64,000 nt of DNA from Arthrobacter antioxidans (GTDB lineage Bacteria > Actinomycetota > Actinomycetes > Actinomycetales > Micrococcaceae). Location: contig NZ_CP095501.1 in assembly GCF_023100725.1 (NCBI RefSeq), forward strand, positions 1,054,001 through 1,118,000, in the 5' to 3' direction. The notes beneath the pieces were generated by a model, which was not told where the DNA came from, did no database searches, and saw nothing but the letters and a program-made list of their open reading frames with translations. The position numbers and the translations under genes are program-made. Positions within the stretch are counted from its first letter, which is position 1, and every line of letters begins with the position of its first letter. Positions 11,301 to 18,104 of this stretch are shown here, in pieces.

Positions 11301-14300
11301 CCTCGTCCGTCACGACGAAGCGGTAGCTGGTGTTGGGCTTCAGGGGAGAATCCGGCTGGGTGGAGATGACGTCATTGCCGCCGGAGGTCCCGGTGGACGA
11401 CGGCACTTCCACACCGGAGGCTGCCTCGTAGATGTGGACATTGCCCGGCAGCGTCTGAGGATCCACGCCCACGCCGGCGTACGGTACGCGGATGGTCGCG
11501 GAGACGCCGTCGTTGGGATCGTGCCCGGAGGCACGGTTGTCCGGCCGCATCGTGTCCACGTGCGGTGCCTGCTCCAGGCCGAGGACCTCGACGTAGGCGA
11601 TCTTCGTGTTCGTTCCGCCTGTCGCCGTGAGCGTGAGTGCGCCGTCCCACACACCGACTGTGGTGGTGGAGGTGCGGTACTCCTCGCCGGCAGTGGCCTG
11701 GAAGCTCTCGATGCCCAGCCCGGCCTCGATGTTGATGACGTGGTTGGAGTCGTAGACGTTCGATGCGCCCGGCTCGTCACCCACTGCGACCTCGACCTCA
11801 TAGAGGCCGTTCGGTACCGCGAGCTCCCAGACACCCTCGGTGTTGACACCATTGGTCCCGTTCACGTCGCCGTACTGCATGTGGAGGATGCTGTTGAGCC
11901 GTCCGTCGATGCCCGTGCGGACGCGCTCCCGGCCGTTGCCGACCAGGCTTACGGGGGTCCCGTCTTCGGAGAGCCACCCGTAGGAGAGCCCGGTTCCCTG
12001 GTTGGGGCTGGTCCGAGATCCGTAGGACTGGCCCCAGTCGGCGAGGTAACCCGCAGCAGGAACGGCGTTGGTCGCGGTGAAGTCCACCTTCACATCGGTG
12101 GTGTTGGGAACGGTCGGAACGGCGAACACCTCGTTCGAGACCTCCGACTCGTTGCCGGCGGTGTCGACCGCGGTCACCACGTAGAAGTAGGTGGTGCCAT
12201 TGCTGACCGTGTCGTCCGTGTAGGCGGTGCCGCTCACCAGGGCTTCCCCGGAAACGGCGTCCTCCTCGCCGGTGTCCGCAACGACGGGCTGCAGCGAGCG
12301 GTAGACCCGGTAGCCGGCAGTGTCGGTGGACGCCGATGCCGTCCAGGTCAGTTCGACCGAGGCGTCACCGGCGACGGCCGCGAGTTCGAGCGGTGCGTCA
12401 GGTGCTTCGGTGTCCTCGACGGTGGCCACCACGGCCATCGCCTCGTTCGACACCTCGGACTCGTTGCCTGCGGCGTCCACCGCTGTGACCACGTAGTAGT
12501 AGGTCACATCGGGAGCTGCGCTGACATCCCGGTAGCTGGCATTCTCGACCAGTGGGGAGCCTGACAGCGGAGTCTCGGAGGCTTCGACTCCGGCTTCGGT
12601 TCCCCGGTATACCCGGTAGCCGACCGTGTCCGTCGAGGCGCTGACCTCCCAGCTGAGGGCCACTGCGGAATCCTCAGCGGCGGCTACGAGCTGGCTCGGA
12701 GCTGACGGAGCCTCGGTATCGGCGCCGACGCGGGTGTAGGAGACGTCGGCGGAGGCGCTGCCCCATCCCTGGTAGTACTCCACTTCGACCTTCGCGGACT
12801 CGTCCAGCGTCACCGACGCCGTGTGAGTCTCCGTGGCGCTCTGATCGACCCACTGGTCAAGGACCAGCTCGTCGTCGACCTTGATCCGGACACCGTCATC
12901 GGTGCGCGCCCGGAACTCGTAGGTGCCTGCACCCTCGGTCACGGTCTTCGTCCAACGAATCGAGTAGTTGGTCGAACCCACACCCTCGGGCCCGGATCCC
13001 ACACCGAAGGCCTGATCGATGTCGTCAGCACATTCGATCGTCACCGGAGCACCGGCGAGATCCCGCCCCTGGAAGAACTCAGCCGTCCACTGACCCACAG
13101 CACAAGCCTCGCCGACGCGGGTGTAGGAGACGTCGGCGGAGGCGCTGCCCCATCCCTGGTAGTACTCCACTTCGACCTTCGCGGACTCGTCCAGCGTCAC
13201 CGACGCCGTGTGAGTCTCCGTGGCGCTCTGATCGACCCACTGGTCAAGGACCAGCTCGTCGTCGACCTTGATCCGGACACCGTCATCGGTGCGCGCCCGG
13301 AACTCGTAGGTGCCTGCACCCTCGGTCACGGTCTTCGTCCAACGAATCGAGTAGTTGGTCGAACCCACACCCTCGGGCCCGGATCCCACACCGAAGGCCT
13401 GATCGATGTCGTCAGCACATTCGATCGTCACCGGAGCACCGGCGAGATCCCGCCCCTGGAAGAACTCAGCCGTCCACTGACCCACAGCACAAGCCTCGCC
13501 GACGCGGGTGTAGGAGACGTCGGCGGAGGCGCTGCCCCATCCCTGGTAGTACTCCACTTCGACCTTCGCGGACTCGTCCAGCGTCACCGACGCCGTGTGA
13601 GTCTCCGTGGCGCTCTGATCGACCCACTGGTCAAGGACCAGCTCGTCGTCGACCTTGATCCGGACACCGTCATCGGTGCGCGCCCGGAACTCGTAGGTGC
13701 CTGCACCCTCGGTCACGGTCTTCGTCCAACGAATCGAGTAGTTGGTCGAACCCACACCCTCGGGCCCGGATCCCACACCGAAGGCCTGATCGATGTCGTC
13801 AGCACATTCGATCGTCACCGGAGCACCGGCGAGATCCCGCCCCTGGAAGAACTCAGCCGTCCACTGACCCACAGCACAAGCCTCGCCGACGCGGGTGTAG
13901 GAGACGTCGGCGGAGGCGCTGCCCCATCCCTGGTAGTACTCCACTTCGACCTTCGCGGACTCGTCCAGCGTCACCGACGCCGTGTGAGTCTCCGTGGCGC
14001 TCTGATCGACCCACTGGTCAAGGACCAGCTCGTCGTCGACCTTGATCCGGACACCGTCATCGGTGCGCGCCCGGAACTCGTAGGTGCCTGCACCCTCGGT
14101 CACGGTCTTCGTCCAACGAATCGAGTAGTTGGTCGAACCCACACCCTCGGGCCCGGATCCCACACCGAAGGCCTGATCGATGTCGTCAGCACATTCGATC
14201 GTCACCGGAGCACCGGCGAGATCCCGCCCCTGGAAGAACTCAGCCGTCCACTGACCCACAGCACAAGCCCCGGGTTCCGGTCCACCTTCTGGTGGGACCG

Positions 14301-16662
14301 TGACCTCGACTGCCTGTGATGGATCCGATGCAGCGCGTTCTTCATTCACGGCGGTCACCACGTAGTAGTAGGTGGTGTCGGCAGCGGCACTCTCATCGGT
14401 GAACGTCACGCCCGACACCGGTGTGTCCCCGTTCAATGCGGGGCCGTCCACGGCAACCTCGGCCGTGGTGCCGCGGTACACGTTGTACCCGGCGGCACCC
14501 TGGGACGCCGTCCACTCCAGGACCACACCCGTCTCACCGGCAGCACCCTTCACCCCCACGGGAGCAGCAGGAACCGGAGTTTCCTCGGCGGGCACCTGAA
14601 CCTCCACCGCGGACGACGGGTCCGATGCGGCGCCGTCTTCGTTGACGGCGACGACCACGTAGTAGTAGGTGGTGTCGGCAGCGGCACTCTCGTCCGTGAA
14701 CGTCACGCCCGACACCGGTGTGTCCCCGTTCAATGCGGGGCCGTCCACGGCGACCTCGGCCGTCGTGCCGCGGTACACGTTGTACCCGGCAGCGCCCTCG
14801 GACGCCGTCCACTCCAGCACCACGCCGGACGCGCCGGCCTCACCCTGGAGCCCGGCAGGAGCAGCAGGAACCGGCGCTTCCTGGGTCACGGAATAGATGT
14901 CGATGTAGGCGAGCTTGGTGTTGGAGCCGCCGATGGCGTCGATCGTCAGTTTGCCGTCGGTCACCTCGACGGTTCCCACGGCTTCATCGAACTGTCGAGG
15001 AGCCGATCCTACGAATTCCTCGAGAACCACCGTTCCTTCGGCCCTGACCAGGTGCTTGCTGTCGTAATTGTTGGTGACGCCGGCGCCCGTGTCGCCCACT
15101 GCGGTGACGACGTTGTAGGTTCCGTTCGGCACGTCGTATTCCCAGACGCCCTTCTCGGCGGTGACTCCGGTCGTGGGCGATGCGGAAGCGATGTCCCCGT
15201 ACTGCATGTGGATGATCGAGGAGAGCCTCGGATCGGGGTTTCCCGTCCGTGACCGCGTGTTCAGGGAGAAGTCGAACGGGGTGCGGTCGTCCTCGGTGAT
15301 CCAACCGGACCCGCGTGCTGCGTCATAGGCGGCGCCGGTGTCAGCCGAATAGCCGTCGGGCACGTTGGCCGCCGACGGCTGGAAGTTGATCTTGTCCACA
15401 AGCGTGCCGGGTGGTGCCGGCGGTACGGCGGCCCCGGATTCTGCTGCCGCCGAGGTGTTTCCCGACGTGTCCACAGCGATCACCGAGTAGTGATAGGTGC
15501 CGCCGACGAAAGCCGATTCGTCGACGAAGGACGGATCGGTGATCAGTTCTGCGCCGGAAACGGGGGTTCCGGTGGTGGCCACCGGAGTGGTTCCGGAGCG
15601 GTAGACACGGTAGCCCGCGACGTCGGCGTCTGCCGGAGCAGCCCAGGTCAGCTCGACGGAATCGGGAGTTGCCCCTGCCGTCACGGCGCCGGGTGCCGCC
15701 GGCGCCATGGCGTCCAGCTCGCTGACCGAGAAGTCCTGGAACGAATATGTCAGGGGATTTGTCGCGGCCATGTTGCGCTTGGTGGCGAAGAGGCCCCCGA
15801 ACGAATCGACGTTCGGGACGTCGGCGGAAAGCAGGGTTCCGTCGAAGAAATTGGTGGGCAGCGGCAGGGTGCCGAGGGACGTCACCGCTCCAGCGCCGAT
15901 CTTGTAGCTCGCGATGGCGCTCTTGGTGACGCTGTTGACGTCGAGGATCAGCTGCACGTCCTGGTCGCCGAGCGCGGCCTTCGAGATGTCGAAATTGCGC
16001 TGATCGCCGTTCACAGCCTGGTTCGTCACTCCGGCCACTTCACGCGACAGCTGGATCTGGCGCCCCGTATCCGAGGGAGAAGCCAGGACGAGCTTCACGT
16101 AGTCGTCATCGGTCGGCCCGAACCAGATGCCGGCCTGGGCGGAGGACGTGGAGGTCGACGGGCTTTTCAGCGTCGTGGTGAAGCGCAGAACGTTGTCACT
16201 GGCGGTGAGTCCCACTCCGAGTGTGTTGTCCTGTTTGTTCTTGTCGATGTCGCTGGCAGCGGTGCCGTTCTTGAGATAGGCGATCCCCTTGGTCGCAGCA
16301 ATATTCAGGCTGCCGTTGGCGACCTGAAGATTCTGGGGGACGTAATAGGTCGGGTCCGAGGACGAGGGTTGGACCATGGTGAACCCGGTTCCCACGTCCC
16401 CGGCGGCGTTCAGCCCGCCGGCATCGTCGTCGAAGGTGAGCTGCAGATCGTTGCCCGACGCCGCCACCTCCACGGGCTCGAGGGGCGAGTAGGGCGTCGT
16501 TGCCCAATCCGCCGTATTTGCTGGAACCTCAGCTATGGGTAACGCGATAGCTGGAGTAGCCATGAGCAAGGAAGCCATGAGGGCGCCAGCGGTGGCCGAT
16601 GCTGCTGACCGCTGAATCACCGTCCGCAATTTGTTCTCTGTGGTGCCGTATCGACGTGCCAT
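5332..16662 (-). CDS. Giant secreted multidomain carbohydrate-binding protein (malectin-like/Fn3/PA14/propeller)
   Basis: About 3776 residues, taken from the ATG at 16662 (preceded by AGGGGATAGGGCG), which begins a Sec signal peptide with a hydrophobic core AGALMASLLMATPAIA. Upstream in-frame codons do not encode a leader. Domains in rough order: a concanavalin-like lectin domain (55-310); Fn3 (320-415); malectin-like (419-589); two near-identical Fn3 (590-790); four identical PA14 domains (798-1313, motif TDDGVRIKVDDELVL); two Fn3 (1314-1515); malectin-like (1520-1694); an SbsA-type Ig-like domain (1697-1807); a six-bladed propeller resembling PQQ sugar/sorbosone dehydrogenases (1820-2285, motif GYYGHPNPE); a choice-of-anchor D-type domain (2287-2384); three malectin-like domains (2577-3104); Ig-like and anchor-type domains; Fn3 (3517-3610); and a C-terminal malectin domain (3615-3776). 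There is no LPXTG, S-layer or membrane anchor, so it is probably released or held by binding glycans. A role as a matrix lectin or adhesin is inferred. Catalysis by the propeller is unproven. Confidence 0.85.
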   Translation of the reverse strand: MARRYGTTENKLRTVIQRSAASATAGALMASLLMATPAIALPIAEVPANTADWATTPYSPLEPVEVAASGNDLQLTFDDDAGGLNAAGDVGTGFTMVQPSSSDPTYYVPQNLQVANGSLNIAATKGIAYLKNGTAASDIDKNKQDNTLGVGLTASDNVLRFTTTLKSPSTSTSSAQAGIWFGPTDDDYVKLVLASPSDTGRQIQLSREVAGVTNQAVNGDQRNFDISKAALGDQDVQLILDVNSVTKSAIASYKIGAGAVTSLGTLPLPTNFFDGTLLSADVPNVDSFGGLFATKRNMAATNPLTYSFQDFSVSELDAMAPAAPGAVTAGATPDSVELTWAAPADADVAGYRVYRSGTTPVATTGTPVSGAELITDPSFVDESAFVGGTYHYSVIAVDTSGNTSAAAESGAAVPPAPPGTLVDKINFQPSAANVPDGYSADTGAAYDAARGSGWITEDDRTPFDFSLNTRSRTGNPDPRLSSIIHMQYGDIASASPTTGVTAEKGVWEYDVPNGTYNVVTAVGDTGAGVTNNYDSKHLVRAEGTVVLEEFVGSAPRQFDEAVGTVEVTDGKLTIDAIGGSNTKLAYIDIYSVTQEAPVPAAPAGLQGEAGASGVVLEWTASEGAAGYNVYRGTTAEVAVDGPALNGDTPVSGVTFTDESAAADTTYYYVVVAVNEDGAASDPSSAVEVQVPAEETPVPAAPVGVKGAAGETGVVLEWTASQGAAGYNVYRGTTAEVAVDGPALNGDTPVSGVTFTDESAAADTTYYYVVTAVNEERAASDPSQAVEVTVPPEGGPEPGACAVGQWTAEFFQGRDLAGAPVTIECADDIDQAFGVGSGPEGVGSTNYSIRWTKTVTEGAGTYEFRARTDDGVRIKVDDELVLDQWVDQSATETHTASVTLDESAKVEVEYYQGWGSASADVSYTRVGEACAVGQWTAEFFQGRDLAGAPVTIECADDIDQAFGVGSGPEGVGSTNYSIRWTKTVTEGAGTYEFRARTDDGVRIKVDDELVLDQWVDQSATETHTASVTLDESAKVEVEYYQGWGSASADVSYTRVGEACAVGQWTAEFFQGRDLAGAPVTIECADDIDQAFGVGSGPEGVGSTNYSIRWTKTVTEGAGTYEFRARTDDGVRIKVDDELVLDQWVDQSATETHTASVTLDESAKVEVEYYQGWGSASADVSYTRVGEACAVGQWTAEFFQGRDLAGAPVTIECADDIDQAFGVGSGPEGVGSTNYSIRWTKTVTEGAGTYEFRARTDDGVRIKVDDELVLDQWVDQSATETHTASVTLDESAKVEVEYYQGWGSASADVSYTRVGADTEAPSAPSQLVAAAEDSAVALSWEVSASTDTVGYRVYRGTEAGVEASETPLSGSPLVENASYRDVSAAPDVTYYYVVTAVDAAGNESEVSNEAMAVVATVEDTEAPDAPLELAAVAGDASVELTWTASASTDTAGYRVYRSLQPVVADTGEEDAVSGEALVSGTAYTDDTVSNGTTYFYVVTAVDTAGNESEVSNEVFAVPTVPNTTDVKVDFTATNAVPAAGYLADWGQSYGSRTSPNQGTGLSYGWLSEDGTPVSLVGNGRERVRTGIDGRLNSILHMQYGDVNGTNGVNTEGVWELAVPNGLYEVEVAVGDEPGASNVYDSNHVINIEAGLGIESFQATAGEEYRTSTTTVGVWDGALTLTATGGTNTKIAYVEVLGLEQAPHVDTMRPDNRASGHDPNDGVSATIRVPYAGVGVDPQTLPGNVHIYEAASGVEVPSSTGTSGGNDVISTQPDSPLKPNTSYRFVVTDEVKDNFGAPFVPFSSIFTTGAGTVETPEEFTPLSGVGFEKVELPIGAGTYWSTFTFGPDDKLYGATIGQGLFRFTVNDDGTLSNKENLGYQGRAMVGLVFDKSSTASDLKLWITSTSANVGNEQGQWISGISRLTGANLQNEAKIFEGLPRSQSDHLTNSMVYGPDGRLYFQQGSNQAAGDLDNSWGQRGEKLLTAATLVFDPANPQVQAAASGAGSINVQTADGGSYDPYASNAPLKIYATGIRNAYDLVWHSNGHLYVPTNGTAGGGNSPGVTANADGTFTRVAAPGIPGASTVNGRDVTAQCQRRNYTGGSVPAIANHPTQRDLLFDVVEGGYYGHPNPERCEWVLNEGNDPANLPESPGQGGSKYASGVKADPNYRGIAYDFEFNKSPNGALEYQSDTFGGQLKGRLLVTRFSNNNDLIFLQPDPATGEILGAQVPTGVPGVPNTTISGADGFNDPLEVVEDPGTGNLYVNQYDRSGGAQKMFLLRVPADQQAATLDASAEELVFSTVKNTTSSTKAVTVTNTGPEAVTLSRAVQGAQAGEFTITGGSTSLAPGASTTLQVAFKPGSAVGQRSATLEVTAGDTTLEIGLYGLSMNGIEGGNEPTFADVLGTLGYKVDVGWTNLAGGVDPAAKGDEVLEPLFVKSGSAPVSMKPLAQYAPREDLPFGWYTGDGTESERNKVGSIDINGYQSLLPPASPGSASSFDPGDEQFGFYFYSNVFQRVGFTEDRLNTGIAHRARVYPAKDRSGAAMANSYIVAFEDASNGDYQDYVFLVQGVKPAGEVTPPSTEAIRVNFSDLAGPLPAGYLRDHGQAFGTRTAPDQGTGLSYGWKSQATENPLDISTGGTTPGNGRTRVTAQTDQRLESLMHMQSGDVSGTFNGVATYAYWEIALPDGEYRVTVAAGDATINSDLEAHSINFENQPVISRFVPTGAAGANSRHATATADVAVTDGFLTVDANGGTNSKINYLDIVPLADTEVPGDDPTDGAQVKVNFQTPAAPTPAGWTADTGMAFDAERKFGWLVDGAPTDRSSAARYRTTATPGINYPSDPLLQTTNLMGPASNVSTGVWEYELPNGTYKVALSVGDSGFLDSTHGVAVEGQPLVNSFVPTGATPFQTGTRDVAVADGKLTVTSTGTNSKINWISIKGDGLDGPPAETTLVKYNFQTEAAPTPAGWIKDYGLGYSAGAGFGWLVGGEPADRVLSGRYRTAAASGITYPANDPLLQTLNIMQSGTVTGLSDGTWVADVADGTYTVSVSVGDAGFLDSTHAIEVEGTPVIDPFVPTGSAPFKTGTAQVTVTDGQLTVVPTGTNTKINWITIAGKALTAPSVAVTVNGTEIGSSFSGGTANVSLAATAPTGTTIESLTYSVNGADPVAYTAPFVFDTAGNYVLEVTATDTTGASTTRTVQFEVLDIGGTLTLRNEQVTRQGGAPIPGLSEDWLVMHRINGGVSTHEVVDEATVTLSNTGSKGLRITELALGGPNAGQFTVTDAPELPFTVQPNASVPVTVQFTAASGGKGVRVAQLNVRSSDPSAALMPVQLRGAYMTQPEGNSELSVNEIALAFGWTTDLGSPSNGDEMRTSALNGEEVRSLQWKRLDSSIPVTARQIAAFHGCCTQIETVNINGTTATHNAAYGQSLLPLNNALTGPTQLTTNPTGNIGIVVSGQSTNNPNYMAVKTWPVRDRDRKIVPGAWIVGHDYISSPNQCGTGPTNCDFQDNMYLVTNMVPVASSDTTAPSTVTGVAAAASGSAIDVTWAAGPEADLAGYYVERATSAAGPWTRISGNTPVRGLKMTDTNLPFAAQAFYRVQAVDASGNTSPVSATASAAIPASAGQAIRINAGGGAVTTGGVNWLADTYFAGGKTYTNPAVTQIAGTDSDALYFSERSATTGPGTFGYNIPVPAGNYTVRLHFAEIYHGATGGGAGGTGKRVFGVNLEGGPQEISNLDLNAVVSPMTAHIVSQTLGVTDGNLDIDFASTVDQPKISAIEVIRNP
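12724..14271 (-). repeat. Four 387-bp tandem repeats encoding identical PA14 domains
   Basis: Unit starts are at 12724, 13111, 13498 and 13885, exactly 387 bases (129 codons) apart. Read line by line, the copies appear base-identical, and the peptides read from both strands are identical in all copies. The array ends at about 14269, where the sequence diverges. Each unit encodes one PA14-type carbohydrate-binding domain of the giant protein. Such identity implies recent duplication or ongoing gene conversion, and makes the copy number uncertain in a short-read assembly. Confidence 0.95.
14285..14880 (-). repeat. Two 297-bp tandem Fn3-encoding repeats
   Basis: Two consecutive Fn3 domains of the giant protein share a long stretch of identical protein sequence (for example YNVYRGTTAEVAVDGPALNG in both). 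The corresponding DNA is nearly identical at a period of 297 bases. The copies differ mainly at their edges (ASEGAAG versus ASQGAAG; VVVAVNEDG versus VVTAVNEER). This is a second, slightly older duplication next to the PA14 array. Confidence 0.85.
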
Positions 16663-17111
16663 TGTTCGCCCTATCCCCTGTTGAGGACTTTCCGCGCGCG
16701 CTGGAAGCACGCACGGGTCCTCGAATTGAGTGACATTCCCGGGTACCCGGCCCGGGGGGAAGGCCATACCTTGGACAGGGAGTACACGAGTCGGAGACGT
16801 ATCGCCCGAATCAGATCCCCAGCAGTTGTAGGTCTTCTTCCCACAACCTAGAGATGACCTAGGCAACCAACACGAGTAGGAATTACTTACGTTTTCGCGC
16901 GGACTACTTGGTCTGCTTGCGTAGGTAGCGAAAGAAGCGGGTTGAAAGGCACCCGGTGCAACCAGCCGACCGTCTGAATGCACGTGGATCACGATTGCAC
17001 TGGATTCGGCTGTCTCGTGGACCGATTGCCCATTTGTGCTTGGGAACGCACCCGACCAGGTACTTCTGTAAGTAGACTGGCCGCACCTGTACTCATTCCT
17101 GGGGGAACTCC
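16663..17111. promoter_or_regulatory. Divergent intergenic region between the giant protein and the SGNH hydrolase
   Basis: 449 bases without a gene. It must hold the promoters of both flanking genes. Shine-Dalgarno-like sequences are visible at each end: AGGGGAT in the minus direction before 16662 and GGGGGA before the GTG at 17112. The words CGAGTAGG (16873-16880, plus) and CAAGTAGTC (16902-16910, minus) resemble words in other intergenic regions of this window. No confident -10/-35 pair was identified. Confidence 0.45.
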
Positions 17112-17894
17112 GTGGCATCGAGAAAGAAGCGCCGCTCGCCGGTTTCACGCCGGCTGAAGATCGCAGCCGCTACCTGCCTGAGTCTTGCCGTTGCGCTTGT
17201 ACCCGGGGTTCTGTTCGTGCAGCAACAGGAGAAGATGGCGCAAGCGGCGGCGGAAGCGGCGAGCTACACCCCACGACCCGTTGCAAGGTCGACGTCCACT
17301 GCCACGCCCCCTGCAGTTCAGGTCGTGGCGTTCGTGGGTGACTCGTACTCTGCCGGAGCTGGTGCGTCCTCCAGCGTCAACAGTTGGACCTCTCTGCTGT
17401 CGCAAGAATTGGAATGGGAAGAGGTCAATCTGGCTCGTGGGGGCACTGGCTATTCGGTAGCGGCCACTGATGGGCAGGGCGCTTGTGGTCTCGATTATTG
17501 CCCGTCGTATTTGGAGATGATCGAATCGGTCGTCCAGGCGAAGCCCGCAGGAGTCTTGGTCGCAGGAGGCCGTAACGACCTCCGCGTGGAGTCCTCGGAG
17601 GAGATGCACGATGCTGTGCGCAGCTTCTATTTGCGCCTCCGCGCAGCCCTACCGGATGCGACGATCTGGGCGGTGAACCCCCTCTGGGACGATGGCGCGC
17701 CGCCGCCGGCGATCGAAGAATTGTCCGTGGTAGTCCGTGAATCCGTCGAGTCGGTAGGCGGAGTCTACGTGGACGTCGGACAACCGCTGCGTGGTGCTCC
17801 TGAATTGGTCGCGTCCGACAGCGTCCATCCGTCCGACCGGGGCCATGCGGCAATCTCCACAGCAGTAGCCGCTGAGTTGGAGACCACTCGCTAG
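17112..17894 (+). CDS. Secreted or membrane-anchored SGNH/GDSL-family hydrolase
   Basis: 260 residues from a GTG start with GGGGGA six bases upstream. A basic N-terminus (ASRKKRRSPVSRRLK) precedes one hydrophobic segment (about residues 17-36), so the enzyme is secreted or tethered. SGNH blocks are visible: block I VAFVGDSYSAG with the nucleophile serine (about residue 77), the block II glycine in LARGGTGYS, block III as GGRND (about 159), and block V as DSVHPSDRGH with the catalytic Asp/His (about 237-240). SGNH hydrolases remove or transfer acyl groups. Next to a polymerase and an acetyltransferase gene, a polysaccharide O-acetyl esterase or transferase role is plausible, but the substrate is not readable. 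It is the first gene of the rightward part of the exopolysaccharide cluster. Confidence 0.85.
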   Translation: MASRKKRRSPVSRRLKIAAATCLSLAVALVPGVLFVQQQEKMAQAAAEAASYTPRPVARSTSTATPPAVQVVAFVGDSYSAGAGASSSVNSWTSLLSQELEWEEVNLARGGTGYSVAATDGQGACGLDYCPSYLEMIESVVQAKPAGVLVAGGRNDLRVESSEEMHDAVRSFYLRLRAALPDATIWAVNPLWDDGAPPPAIEELSVVVRESVESVGGVYVDVGQPLRGAPELVASDSVHPSDRGHAAISTAVAAELETTR

Positions 17895-17937
17895 ATGTAT
17901 ATCGCGCGCAAGGTCACGCTGGTTGGGAGCGGACGGG

Positions 17938-18020
17938 GAGCGGAACGCGTTCCTGACAGGGGTGTTCCGCTCGAGCCTTCGTCGACCGTCCCCGACCGTG
18001 CCGGATTCATCCGGGACGGT
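17938..18020. other. Two inverted repeats between the SGNH hydrolase and the polymerase gene
   Basis: The 210-base gap 17895-18104 holds a 9-bp perfect inverted repeat, GAGCGGAAC (17938-17946) with GTTCCGCTC (17964-17972). A second hairpin has a 10-bp stem with one mismatch around an ATTCAT loop (17995-18004 with 18011-18020). They may attenuate transcription between the two genes. An in-frame extension of the polymerase across this gap exists but reads as low-complexity Arg-rich sequence, so I treat the gap as non-coding. Confidence 0.5.
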
Positions 18021-18104
18021 GGGCGTGTTCCCCCTTATCGCTCCGCCACAACCCGACGACAGCGAGCCCGACACGCGAAGAGGTCGGGAGAGGTTGAGAG
18101 CTCG

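Noticed and set aside
12724..14271. CRISPR array
   Set aside because: Units are 387 bases, contiguous without spacers, and code for a PA14 domain.
12823..14319. A long repetitive open frame on the plus strand opposite the PA14 array
   Set aside because: It is the antisense reading of the four PA14 repeats; the minus-strand frame encodes recognisable domains and continues through the whole giant gene.
16915..16960. c-di-GMP riboswitch-like word GTAGGTAGCG
   Set aside because: Only a short match to the end of the GEMM motif; the required upstream helices are absent.
17895..18104. N-terminal extension of the polymerase gene from the ATG directly after the preceding stop
   Set aside because: The extension is Arg/Pro-rich, contains two hairpins at DNA level and precedes a better start with a ribosome-binding site.
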